From Longimicrobiales bacterium (GTDB lineage: Bacteria; Gemmatimonadota; Gemmatimonadetes; Longimicrobiales; Gaopeijiaceae): a DNA stretch of 64,000 bases. The stretch covers positions 537,340 to 601,339 of the forward strand of contig OX638356.1 of the NCBI GenBank assembly GCA_951813395.1. Direction: 5' to 3'. The notes below the pieces were generated by a model. It did no database searches. It worked only from the letters and a program-made list of their open reading frames with translations, and was not told where the DNA came from. Positions 34,003 to 41,450 of the stretch are shown piece by piece. The translations under genes were made by a program, and so were the position numbers. The stretch's first letter is position 1. The number at the start of each line of letters is the position of its first letter.

Positions 34003-35385
34003 TTTCCTATGAAACCTATCGGTCTTGGATCAAGTGTAACCCATGATACAGGAACGGGTTGTGGTATTGGCGACCTCTGAGAGCAGATTCACGCCGCGGC
34101 TGCAGCTTCCACCGTGTATCCGAGCTTGTGGAGTTGGCGCATGTGATAGCGGCGGCGGCGCTCCTTGTCGCGCCGGAGGAAGAAATCGTCGCCCAGATCT
34201 TCGTGCGACGCACCCGTCGAGAGCATGTGCCAGAGTGCCACCAGAATGGCGTGTTGCACGACCGAGATGGCCTTTCGGGGGCCGCCTCGAGCCTTATGGC
34301 GATGGTAGAGCGCCGAGTAATAGCTGCCCCGGGTCCGTGCCGCCGACCACGCCACCTGTCCAAGCGTCGCGCGCAGCCAGGCATTGCCCTTGCCGGTGGA
34401 CACGGACTTGCGCTTTCCGGCGCTCTCGTGGTTGCCCGGACAGACCCGGGCCCAGGAAGCCAGGTGCCCGGCTGTCGGGAAGCACGTCATGTCCGGCCCG
34501 ATCTCGGCCAGAATCGTCTGGGCGGCACGCTGCGCGATACCCGGCATGCTCTCGATGATGTCAACAGCCCGTGAAAAAGGGCGCGTACGCTCCTCGATGC
34601 GGGCGTCGAGTTCGTCGATGTGCTGCGACAGCTCGTCGATCAGCCGGAGATGCCGGCCCAGCATGAAGCGGTAGTGTTCCGTCATCCGGCCGGCGGTAGC
34701 TTCGGCCAGCTCCTTGCGCTTCTTCTTCAGCGACCCCTGTGCCAGCCGGGCGAGCGCTTCCGGGGCTTCGACGCCTGCCGCCAGAGCATCCAGGATCCCC
34801 CGCCCCGTCTTCCCCATGATGTCCGTCACGACCGAGCCCAGCTTGATGTTGGCCATCTCGAGCGTCTTCGCCACCCGGTTGATCTGGCGGCTCCGCTCGC
34901 CGATCAGCGACTTTCGCAGACGGGTCAGGTCTCGGAGATCGCGGATCTCCGGCGGCGGAACGAAGCTCCCTCTGAGCAGGCCGCACTCCAGCAGCCGCGC
35001 GACCCACTCGCAATCACGGACATCCGTCTTCCTCCCCGGAACGTGCTTGATGTGGCGGGCGTTGACGAGCAACAGCTCGAAGTCGTCCTCAAGCACGACG
35101 TAGACCGGCCTCCAGTACACGCCCGTCGACTCCATCGCCACATGGGTCACGCCGTTGCCCCGAAGCCACTCCCGGAGCGCCTCCAGTCCCGCCAGCGTCG
35201 TCGCGAACGTGCGGACAGCCTTGTGCCGGCCGGCCACCTCCCTGCCCGGCGTACGAACGCACGCCACCACGGTCTTCTTGTGCACGTCGAGGCCCGCGCA
35301 CCGTTCGATCATGACATCCATTCCCGCCTCCTTTCACGGGCTCCAGTGGATCGGGGAGGGCGTTCATGGTTGTCGAATTTCCTAT
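34003..35385 (-). mobile_element. IS110-family insertion sequence (ends approximate)
   Basis: One transposase gene with short non-coding ends. The 8-base TTTCCTAT appears as a direct repeat at 34003-34010 and 35378-35385, a fair candidate for the duplicated core at the junctions; the enclosed length of about 1.38 kb is normal for IS110. IS110 elements lack long inverted repeats, so ends cannot be fixed by eye; the 5' end may lie further out, towards 35520, if a full bridge RNA is present. Confidence 0.6.
34089..35321 (-). CDS. IS110-family transposase (DEDD recombinase)
   Basis: 410 aa, full length. N-terminal RuvC-like DEDD domain: Asp12 (GLDVHKK), Glu64 (AMESTGVYW), Asp100 and Asp103 (GRKTDVRDCEW). 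A coiled middle (about 145-260), then the C-terminal Transposase_20 domain with SMPGIAQRAAQTILAEIG and the catalytic Ser300 in CPGNHESAGK. All catalytic residues are intact, so it could be active. IS110 enzymes are guided by a bridge RNA from the element's non-coding end. GGAGG precedes ATG 35321; ATG 35312 is also possible. Confidence 0.96.
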   Translation of the reverse strand: MDVMIERCAGLDVHKKTVVACVRTPGREVAGRHKAVRTFATTLAGLEALREWLRGNGVTHVAMESTGVYWRPVYVVLEDDFELLLVNARHIKHVPGRKTDVRDCEWVARLLECGLLRGSFVPPPEIRDLRDLTRLRKSLIGERSRQINRVAKTLEMANIKLGSVVTDIMGKTGRGILDALAAGVEAPEALARLAQGSLKKKRKELAEATAGRMTEHYRFMLGRHLRLIDELSQHIDELDARIEERTRPFSRAVDIIESMPGIAQRAAQTILAEIGPDMTCFPTAGHLASWARVCPGNHESAGKRKSVSTGKGNAWLRATLGQVAWSAARTRGSYYSALYHRHKARGGPRKAISVVQHAILVALWHMLSTGASHEDLGDDFFLRRDKERRRRYHMRQLHKLGYTVEAAAAA

Positions 35386-35550
35386 ACGCGATTGCGGCCG
35401 CTCGGGCCGGTCAGCACTACGGGGTCCCTCGGAACGCCCAGGTCAGGTTCCGCGTCGGGCTCTCAATGCACCAGAAACGCTTACGACCTCTGTCCCCAGA
35501 CTCCAGCTTAGTTTCCAGACTATGGGGTGGCCAGAAGAGCCATGGAGGTT

Positions 35551-35579
35551 CCGCGGCAAAAGCAGGGACACGCGCATGT
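35551..35579 (-). repeat. Dispersed repeat, copy 3 (inverted, diverged)
   Basis: On the minus strand reads CATGCGCGTGTCCCTGC then TTTTGCCGCGG, close to copies 1 and 2 at 32.2-32.4 kb. Read on the plus strand it encodes RFRGKSRDTRM. Opposite in orientation to the other two and on the far side of the HNH/IS110 block. Confidence 0.7.
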
Positions 35580-35596
35580 CTCGATGGGACAGGGCC

Positions 35597-35657
35597 ACAA
35601 TGGGACAGCCGGGACAATGGGACAGCCGGGACAATGGGACAGCCGGGACAATGGGAC
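35597..35657 (+). repeat. 17-bp tandem repeat, 3.6 units
   Basis: Three identical units of ACAATGGGACAGCCGGG and a 10-base partial fourth, immediately downstream of repeat copy 3. Without spacers, so not a CRISPR. Perfect identity suggests recent expansion. Confidence 0.95.
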
Positions 35658-35817
35658 GATGGCGGGGGCGTCGCCCGAAGTCCCCGGCCCCGAGCGTGGG
35701 CTTCCGAACACCCAACCGCAGTGGACGACATGGGTCGCGGGGGTCATGTTCACAGCGAGACGTGACTCACCCTACCTGCTGCCAGGGCACAGCTGTGGTC
35801 TTCGACGAGGAGAAGGA

Positions 35818-36699
35818 ATGATTCTCCCAGGTCGAGGAGCCCCCCAGGCGCGGCACGTTCCACCGCACGCCCCCTTCTGGCCCAGGAAGCCAATGCGGTT
35901 CCTCGTGGTCGGCGACATCATGTGCGACACATACTTGTTCGGACATGTCTCCGGGATCTCTCCCGAGGCCCCCGTACCCGTTTTGACAGGCAACAAAAGG
36001 CGGCGTTGCCTGGGTGGCGCGGCCAACGTGGCGGCCAACCTGCGCGCCCTGGATTGCGAGGTGCATCTGGTCGGGGCCATCGGGGACGATGTCGCCGGGC
36101 GGTACGTGCGGGAGCAGCTGCGGGCGCTGGGCGTGGCCGAATTGCTGCTGGAAGACGCCGGGCGTCCAACCACCGAAAAGACTCGCATCATGGCCGGCCA
36201 TCGACAGCTTGTTCGTCTGGATCGCGAAAGCCGCCGGCCACTGCCGACCCGGTACCGCGATGCCACGGTGCTGACGCCCAACCTGGCTGAGGTCAGGCAC
36301 GCGACGCGTGATGGTCCGGAGTCATCCCTGGCCAGTGCCGCCGAATGGTTGCTGCGTCAGAGCGAAGCGCAAGCCCTGCTGGTGACACCTGGCGAAGCCG
36401 GAATGAGCCTGTTTCAGCCGGCGGCAGCCCCGCAGCACCTGCCGGCCCACACCCGCGACGTCTTCGACGTGACCGGGGCAGGGGATACCGTCATCGCCAC
36501 GTTAGCGGCTGCGGCCGTCGGCGGTCTCTCCCATGCCGAGGCTGCATGGCTTGCCAACGCGGCCGCGGGTATTGTTGTTGGCAAGGCCGGCACGGCGGTG
36601 GTATACCGGGATGAACTCGAAGACCAATTGCAGGCGCAGGGGCGAGACATGGCTGAGCAACCCGCAAAGGCCCGCGACGGGTCGGGTCCGATAACATGA
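35818..36699 (+). CDS. Heptose-kinase (HldE/RfaE) domain protein lacking its middle
   Basis: 293 aa. Closely resembles the N-terminal kinase half of HldE (D-glycero-beta-D-manno-heptose 7-phosphate kinase of LPS core synthesis): VVGDIMCDTYLFGHVSGISPEAPVPV, LGGAANVAANL, and at the end DVFDVTGAGDTVIATL with NAAAGIVVGKAGTAVV. After HRQLVRLDRESRRPLP it jumps directly to RYRDATVLTPNLAEV, so about 55 residues present in E. coli HldE, including DYAKG and DPKG, are missing in frame. The C-terminal nucleotidyltransferase is also absent. GAGGAG sets ATG 35818; 35893 starts at the conserved core. Probably inactive or re-purposed. Confidence 0.78.
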   Translation: MILPGRGAPQARHVPPHAPFWPRKPMRFLVVGDIMCDTYLFGHVSGISPEAPVPVLTGNKRRRCLGGAANVAANLRALDCEVHLVGAIGDDVAGRYVREQLRALGVAELLLEDAGRPTTEKTRIMAGHRQLVRLDRESRRPLPTRYRDATVLTPNLAEVRHATRDGPESSLASAAEWLLRQSEAQALLVTPGEAGMSLFQPAAAPQHLPAHTRDVFDVTGAGDTVIATLAAAAVGGLSHAEAAWLANAAAGIVVGKAGTAVVYRDELEDQLQAQGRDMAEQPAKARDGSGPIT

Positions 36700-36708
36700 C
36701 CACGCATG

Positions 36709-36722
36709 ACGTAACGTCAGGG
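36709..36722 (+). promoter_or_regulatory. Palindrome upstream of the sialidase-fold gene
   Basis: TGACGTAACGTCA, a 13-base odd palindrome centred on A, then GGG. It lies about 75 bases before the gene at 36798 and just after the kinase stop. The longer 19-base form with CCC/GGG arms occurs inside the symporter gene at 55156-55174. Operator-like but unproven. Confidence 0.3.
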
Positions 36723-36742
36723 TTAACGGAAACAAACATTTG

Positions 36743-36791
36743 GCGCAGGCGCGGTGGTGCGCAGGCGCAGTGGTGACGCAGGCGCGGGGGT
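36743..36791 (+). repeat. 16-bp imperfect tandem repeat, 3 units
   Basis: GCGCAGGCGCGGTGGT, then GCGCAGGCGCAGTGGT, then GACGCAGGCGCGGGGGT, directly in front of the ATG at 36798. They occupy the whole proposed leader including its ribosome site. Confidence 0.8.
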
Positions 36792-36797
36792 GGTGAA

Positions 36798-39700
36798 ATG
36801 GTGACCCTGCGGGCCCGGGCATTGCTGCCGGCCATGCTCGTCCTGTGCGAGTTGGCGACCGCGGCTCCAGCCTCGCCGCAATCCGCCACGCGCCCCGCCC
36901 TCGATCCGTCCGACCCGGCGCACTGGCGCGTGCCCCCCGCCGAACTCCAGGCGTTGCGCTTCCGCGAGCTCGGCCCCTTCCGCGGCGGCCGCATCACAAC
37001 GGTCACCGGCGTCCGCTCCAGGCCGCACACCTTCTACTTCGGCGCCACCGGTGGCGGCGTCTGGAAGACGGAGAGCGCCGGGCAGGCGTGGACGAACATC
37101 TCGGATCACGGCATCCCGATCGGGTCGATCGGCGCGGTGGCGGTGGCGCCCTCCGACCCGGACATCCTCTACGTCGGCACCGGCTCGGACGCCATCCGCG
37201 GCAACGTCTCGACCGGGCGCGGCGTGTACCGCTCGGACGACGACGGCGCGACCTGGCGCTATCTGGGCCTGCGCGAAGCCGGCCAGATCGGGCGCATCCG
37301 CATCCACCCCGACGACCCCGACATCGCCTGGCTCGCCGCGACCGGGCACCCGTTCGGCCCGAACCCGGAGCGGGGCGTCTACCGCACCCGGGACGGCGGC
37401 GAGTCCTGGGAGAACGTCCTCTTCGTCTCGGATTCGACCGGTGCGATCGAGCTGCTGATGAACGAGCACGACCCGGACGAACTCTTCGCCGCGATGTGGC
37501 GCGCCGAGCGCAAGCCCTGGACGATGATATCGGGCGCGCGCGAAGGCGGCATCTACCGCAGCCGCGACGGGGGGGACAGCTGGGAGAAGCTCGGCGGCGG
37601 CCTCCCGTCCGGGCTCATCGGCAAGATCGGGATCGCTCAGAGCCGCTCCGACCCCGGTAGACTCTACGCGATCATCGAGGCCGAGCCGGGGTCCGGCATC
37701 TATCGCACGCTCGACGGGGGCGACAGCTGGACGCTGGTCAATGACGAGCCGCGACTGCTGGGCCGCCCCTGGTACTTCCATAACATCTTCGCCGATCCGA
37801 CCGACCCGGACGTCGTGTACGTGGCCGGCGGGAGCTTCCACCGGTCCACGGACGGCGCACAGAGCTTCCAGACCATCCGGATGCCGCATTCGGACCACCA
37901 CGACCTGTGGATTTCGCCCGACAACCCGGCGGTCATGGTGCAGGGGAACGACGGCGGTGCGGTGGTGACCGTGGACGGGGGGCGGACCTGGTCGAGCCAG
38001 CTGAACCAGCCGACGGCCGAGATGTATTCGGTGACCGTGGACGACCAATTCCCCTACCGCGTGTACGGATCGCAGCAGGACAATTCGACGCTGTCGCTGC
38101 CGAGCGCGGCGACCGGCACGGGCATCAGCCTGCAACACTGGGAGTCGCACGGGGGTTGCGAGACGGGTCCGGTGACGGTTCATCCGACCGATCCGGCCAT
38201 TGTCGTGTCAGGGTGCTTCGGCGGTCGGCTCGCGCGCTACAACCGCCGCACCGAGCAGTTCCGGCAGATCCGGCCGTACCCCGAGCGGCAGGACGGAGCG
38301 CCGGAGCGGGAACTGCGCTACCGGATCCAGTGGAACGCACCGGTTCTCTTCTCGCGCCACGACGCGGACGTGCTGTACCACGGCTCGCAGTACGTGGCGG
38401 TGAGCCGCGACCAGGGCGGGAGCTGGGCGGTCATTTCGCCCGACCTGACCGGCAACGACACCACGAAGTTCGGCCAGGCGGGCGGTCCGATCACGGCCGA
38501 TGTGACGGGCGTCGAAATCTATTCGTCGCTGCTTCAGATCGCCGAGTCGCCGCACGACGCCGGGGTGCTCTGGACGGGTTCGAACGACGGGCGGGTGCAC
38601 CTCACGCGCGATGGCGGCGCCACCTGGACCGATGTCACGCCGCCCGAAATGCCCCAGCCGGCCACCGTGAACCGGATCGACGTCTCGGCGCACGCGCCGG
38701 GCGCCGCGTACATGGCCGTCTATCGCTATCGGCTGGACGACTTCCGGCCGTTCATCTACGGGACGCGGGACTTCGGCGCCACCTGGACCCTCCTGACCGA
38801 CGGCGCCGACGGGTTGCCGTCCGACCATCCGACGCGCGTCGTGCGCGAGGACCCCGAACGCGCCGGGCTGCTGTACGCGGGCACCGAGTTCGGCCTCTTC
38901 GCAACGTTCGACGCGGGGGCGAACTGGCAGCCGCTGCAGCTCAATCTGCCCCCGTCGCCCGTGACCGACCTTGTGGTGCACCGGGGGGATCTGGTGGTTG
39001 CTACGCAGGGCCGGGGCTTCTGGATCCTCGACGACATCACGCCGCTCCGCCATGTGGCCGTCGGCGAGCCTGCGGGAGACCTGATCCTCTACCCGGTGCG
39101 CCCCGCGTACCGTACCGCGGCCCAGGCGCGGGACGGGCACTACGTGCGCGACCACGTCTACGGCGCCATGATCCCGCGCTACATGAAGGCGATGAACCCG
39201 CCCGAGGGGGCGACGTTCTGGTTCAGCCGGGCTGCCGGGGCGGAGGGGGCGGTTGCGGTGCGCATCCTCGAGCGGGACGGAGACCTGGTGCGCGCTTTCG
39301 AGGACGTCGCGGCCGGCGCGGGCCTGAACCGCTTCAACTGGAACCTGGACTACCCGGCGGGATCGGCGGCGGTGGCGGCGCGCGCGGTGCCGGGACGCTA
39401 CACGGTGCGGGTCGAGGCGCCGGAGGGCGATGTGGGCGCCGACTTCGAGGTCCGCATGGACCCGCGCCTGGAGGAAGAGATCACGGTGGCGGACCTGCAG
39501 GCGCAGTTCGACTACCTGATCCGCGCGCGGGACCGCCTCGATGAGCTGGACGCGGCGCTCGGGGGGCTTCGGCAGGTGCGGGGCGACGCCGAGAGGGCCG
39601 GCGGCGGGCCCGGGGCGGGTGAGGTGATCCGGGGAGCGGCGGAGCGGGCCTCGTCGGCGTTGACCGCGGTGGAGGAGGTGCTGGTGCAGCCGCGGGGGGC

Positions 39701-39968
39701 CGGGTTCGCGAACCCGTCACGGATTCGCAGCCACCTGCGGTTTGTGATGACGGCGGCGAGCGCCCAGCGGGGCGAGGACCTGGACGCGCGTCCCACTGCA
39801 CAGCTGTTTGAGCGCCTGGGGGACCTGGAGGCGGAGCTCGAGGGCGCGCTTATGCGGCTGCGGGCCGTGTATGCGGAAGAAGTCGGGGAGCTGAACGCCG
39901 AACTGGAGTCGGCGGGGCTGACCCCGATCCGGATTCCGGCGGTTCCCGGGCGGCGGGCGGTCAGTTGA
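36798..39968 (+). CDS. Secreted sialidase-fold/VPS10-like beta-propeller protein
   Basis: 1056 aa. Signal peptide ending near TAAPASPQS, then two propeller-like repeats of BNR/Asp-box type: RSDDDGATWRYL, RTRDGGESWENV, RSRDGGDSWEKL, RTLDGGDSWTLV, LTRDGGATWTDV and others from about 70 to 740. The C-terminal third (about 760-1056) holds a FnIII-like section (GRYTVRVEAPEGDVG) and a helical tail. Annotated in many genomes as WD40/YVTN, glycosyl hydrolase or VPS10; no catalytic residues were identified, so binding rather than hydrolysis is likelier. TTGA overlap links it to the thioesterase gene. Start ATG 36798. Confidence 0.82.
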   Translation: MVTLRARALLPAMLVLCELATAAPASPQSATRPALDPSDPAHWRVPPAELQALRFRELGPFRGGRITTVTGVRSRPHTFYFGATGGGVWKTESAGQAWTNISDHGIPIGSIGAVAVAPSDPDILYVGTGSDAIRGNVSTGRGVYRSDDDGATWRYLGLREAGQIGRIRIHPDDPDIAWLAATGHPFGPNPERGVYRTRDGGESWENVLFVSDSTGAIELLMNEHDPDELFAAMWRAERKPWTMISGAREGGIYRSRDGGDSWEKLGGGLPSGLIGKIGIAQSRSDPGRLYAIIEAEPGSGIYRTLDGGDSWTLVNDEPRLLGRPWYFHNIFADPTDPDVVYVAGGSFHRSTDGAQSFQTIRMPHSDHHDLWISPDNPAVMVQGNDGGAVVTVDGGRTWSSQLNQPTAEMYSVTVDDQFPYRVYGSQQDNSTLSLPSAATGTGISLQHWESHGGCETGPVTVHPTDPAIVVSGCFGGRLARYNRRTEQFRQIRPYPERQDGAPERELRYRIQWNAPVLFSRHDADVLYHGSQYVAVSRDQGGSWAVISPDLTGNDTTKFGQAGGPITADVTGVEIYSSLLQIAESPHDAGVLWTGSNDGRVHLTRDGGATWTDVTPPEMPQPATVNRIDVSAHAPGAAYMAVYRYRLDDFRPFIYGTRDFGATWTLLTDGADGLPSDHPTRVVREDPERAGLLYAGTEFGLFATFDAGANWQPLQLNLPPSPVTDLVVHRGDLVVATQGRGFWILDDITPLRHVAVGEPAGDLILYPVRPAYRTAAQARDGHYVRDHVYGAMIPRYMKAMNPPEGATFWFSRAAGAEGAVAVRILERDGDLVRAFEDVAAGAGLNRFNWNLDYPAGSAAVAARAVPGRYTVRVEAPEGDVGADFEVRMDPRLEEEITVADLQAQFDYLIRARDRLDELDAALGGLRQVRGDAERAGGGPGAGEVIRGAAERASSALTAVEEVLVQPRGAGFANPSRIRSHLRFVMTAASAQRGEDLDARPTAQLFERLGDLEAELEGALMRLRAVYAEEVGELNAELESAGLTPIRIPAVPGRRAVS

Positions 39969-40411
39969 GCGGCGACCGGGCTCCCCGCCCTCCCGGCGCC
40001 GCCAACAGGTGCTTCGTCTGCGGTCCGGACAACCCGATCGGCCTGCACCTCACCTTCCGGCTCGAAGACGGCGCGTGCGTCTCCGAATTCACCCCGGGCG
40101 AGGACCACCAGGGCTACCCGGGCGTGATCCACGGCGGGATGATCTACAGCGCGCTGGACGACGTCATGGCCAACTGGCTGTACCTGCGCGGCGCCCGCGC
40201 CTACACCGCCCGCTGCGAGATCCGCTACCGCAAGCCGGCGCGCGAGGGCGAGGAGCTGCTGCTGGAGGGGCGCCAGGCGTCGCGCAGGCGGAGGCTCGTC
40301 GAGATGGAGGGAACGGCGACGCGGGCGTCGGATGGCGAGGTGATTGCCAGCGCGACGGCGACCTTCGTGGTGATCGACGAGAAGGAGTTTGCGGGGGTGG
40401 GGTCGGAGTAG
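39965..40411 (+). CDS. PaaI-type hotdog thioesterase
   Basis: 148 aa. Hotdog fold with the family hallmark GVIHGGMIYSALDDVMANW (about 55-75) and ARCEIRYRKPAREGEELLLEG. An N-terminal CFVCGPDNPIGLHL motif is typical of this subclass. Hydrolyses acyl-CoA thioesters, substrate unknown. TTG at 39965 overlaps the stop of the previous gene (TTGA), indicating coupling. Confidence 0.86.
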   Translation: MSGDRAPRPPGAANRCFVCGPDNPIGLHLTFRLEDGACVSEFTPGEDHQGYPGVIHGGMIYSALDDVMANWLYLRGARAYTARCEIRYRKPAREGEELLLEGRQASRRRRLVEMEGTATRASDGEVIASATATFVVIDEKEFAGVGSE

Positions 40412-40418
40412 CGGGCGG

Positions 40419-41450
40419 TCAGCGCGCCGGGGCGTCAGCCGGTCCGCAGAGGGGCGGCATTCCGGGGCCGTCCGGGGCTGCCATCACATTCAGCGTGCGC
40501 TGGGTCGCCGTACCGAAGAAGCCCGTCCCGTCTCCGAAAACGGAGGGGATGCGTATGATCCCCGAAGGGTTGAAGTTTCCGCCGCGGGCCCAGTTCACCC
40601 AGTTCCGGTCGGTGGCGGCGAAAGCGACCTCTCCCCGGGCTCCGCCGGGGAGACCGTCGTCGAGGATGCGAAGGAGATCGGCGTCGGCCTGCTCACCCAG
40701 GTCGAACAGCCCGTATTCTCCGGGAAAGAGGATGTCGGTGTCCTTCGCTCCGATCGCGAACCCCGTGAGATACAGTGAGTCGGGCACTTCGATGTCGCGC
40801 CCGGCCAGAGCCTCCGGCAACCCCTCGATCCAGGTGTCGGAGATATACGACCACGTACCCGCCGCCTCCGACCAGTGGAAGCGGTAATTGGTGTCGGGCT
40901 CGATGCGGCAGTGCCCATTCTCGTGGGTGAGCCCGATGAACTCGAAGGCGCCGGGCACCTGGCTGACCCCGGTCAGGGTGCCACCTTCCGGAAGGACGAC
41001 TTCGAGTTCGAGGACCTCCCCCGGGGAGAAGGGGGACGGGGCAACGCTGGTGAGGTAGCACGAGCCGACATCCGGTTCGGGATTCTCTTCTTCTTCCTCG
41101 TCCTCCCACGGAGCCAGGCAAACACCTCCGCTATCTGCCGCCTCGAGATGCACGACCGCCGACGCCCCCGAAACGCGGACAATGGCTCCCTGCACTTCGT
41201 CGGGGCGCTCTCCGCTCAGCGTACGGTGCAGGTAGGCGTACACGCCAAGGGACGTGCCGCCGTCGCCGTGCTGGTTGATGGTCAACTGCGCTTCTGCGAT
41301 CACCACGTCCTCCGACTCGGTGACCGTAACCTCGGTCAGCGCGCATCCTCCGAGAACCGGGGCCAACGCCAGGACGACCATCATCGCCAGGCCGGCGTTC
41401 GGCCGGCACGCCTGCGGGTGTCCGCGCGCCACTTTCGGTGAATCCGTCAT
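40419..41450 (-). CDS. Lipoprotein partner of a TonB receptor
   Basis: 343 aa. Lipoprotein signal with lipobox LGGC (about 33-36), then a beta-rich domain (VIAEAQLTINQHGDGG, GVYAYLHRTLSG, GAIVRVSG). An acidic run WEDEEEEENPEP (about 115-126) precedes a cysteine. Its ATG overlaps the stop of the receptor gene (ATGA). The arrangement, receptor then lipoprotein, resembles the TonB receptor-DUF4249 pairs of Bacteroidota, and the opening strand pattern is compatible, but no family match was firm. Confidence 0.68.
   Translation of the reverse strand: MTDSPKVARGHPQACRPNAGLAMMVVLALAPVLGGCALTEVTVTESEDVVIAEAQLTINQHGDGGTSLGVYAYLHRTLSGERPDEVQGAIVRVSGASAVVHLEAADSGGVCLAPWEDEEEEENPEPDVGSCYLTSVAPSPFSPGEVLELEVVLPEGGTLTGVSQVPGAFEFIGLTHENGHCRIEPDTNYRFHWSEAAGTWSYISDTWIEGLPEALAGRDIEVPDSLYLTGFAIGAKDTDILFPGEYGLFDLGEQADADLLRILDDGLPGGARGEVAFAATDRNWVNWARGGNFNPSGIIRIPSVFGDGTGFFGTATQRTLNVMAAPDGPGMPPLCGPADAPAR

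Larger units (their letters stand above)
35386..35817. other. Non-coding stretch between IS110 and the kinase gene
   Basis: 432 bp with no convincing gene; two overlapping frames are open (35366-35821 and 35527 onward) but consist of repeat. Contents: a CGGAAC/GTTCCG hairpin on the minus strand near 35430-35455, possibly part of the bridge RNA; an inverted copy of the 37-bp repeat at 35551-35579; a 17-bp tandem repeat at 35597-35657; and a strong GAGGAG ribosome site before 35818. Confidence 0.6.

Noticed and set aside
35597-35657. Possible CRISPR array
   Set aside because: Units are adjacent with no spacers; no cas genes nearby.
35366-35821. 152-codon open frame between IS110 and the kinase gene
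   Set aside because: Composed of the dispersed repeat and 17-bp repeats; no ribosome site or family features.
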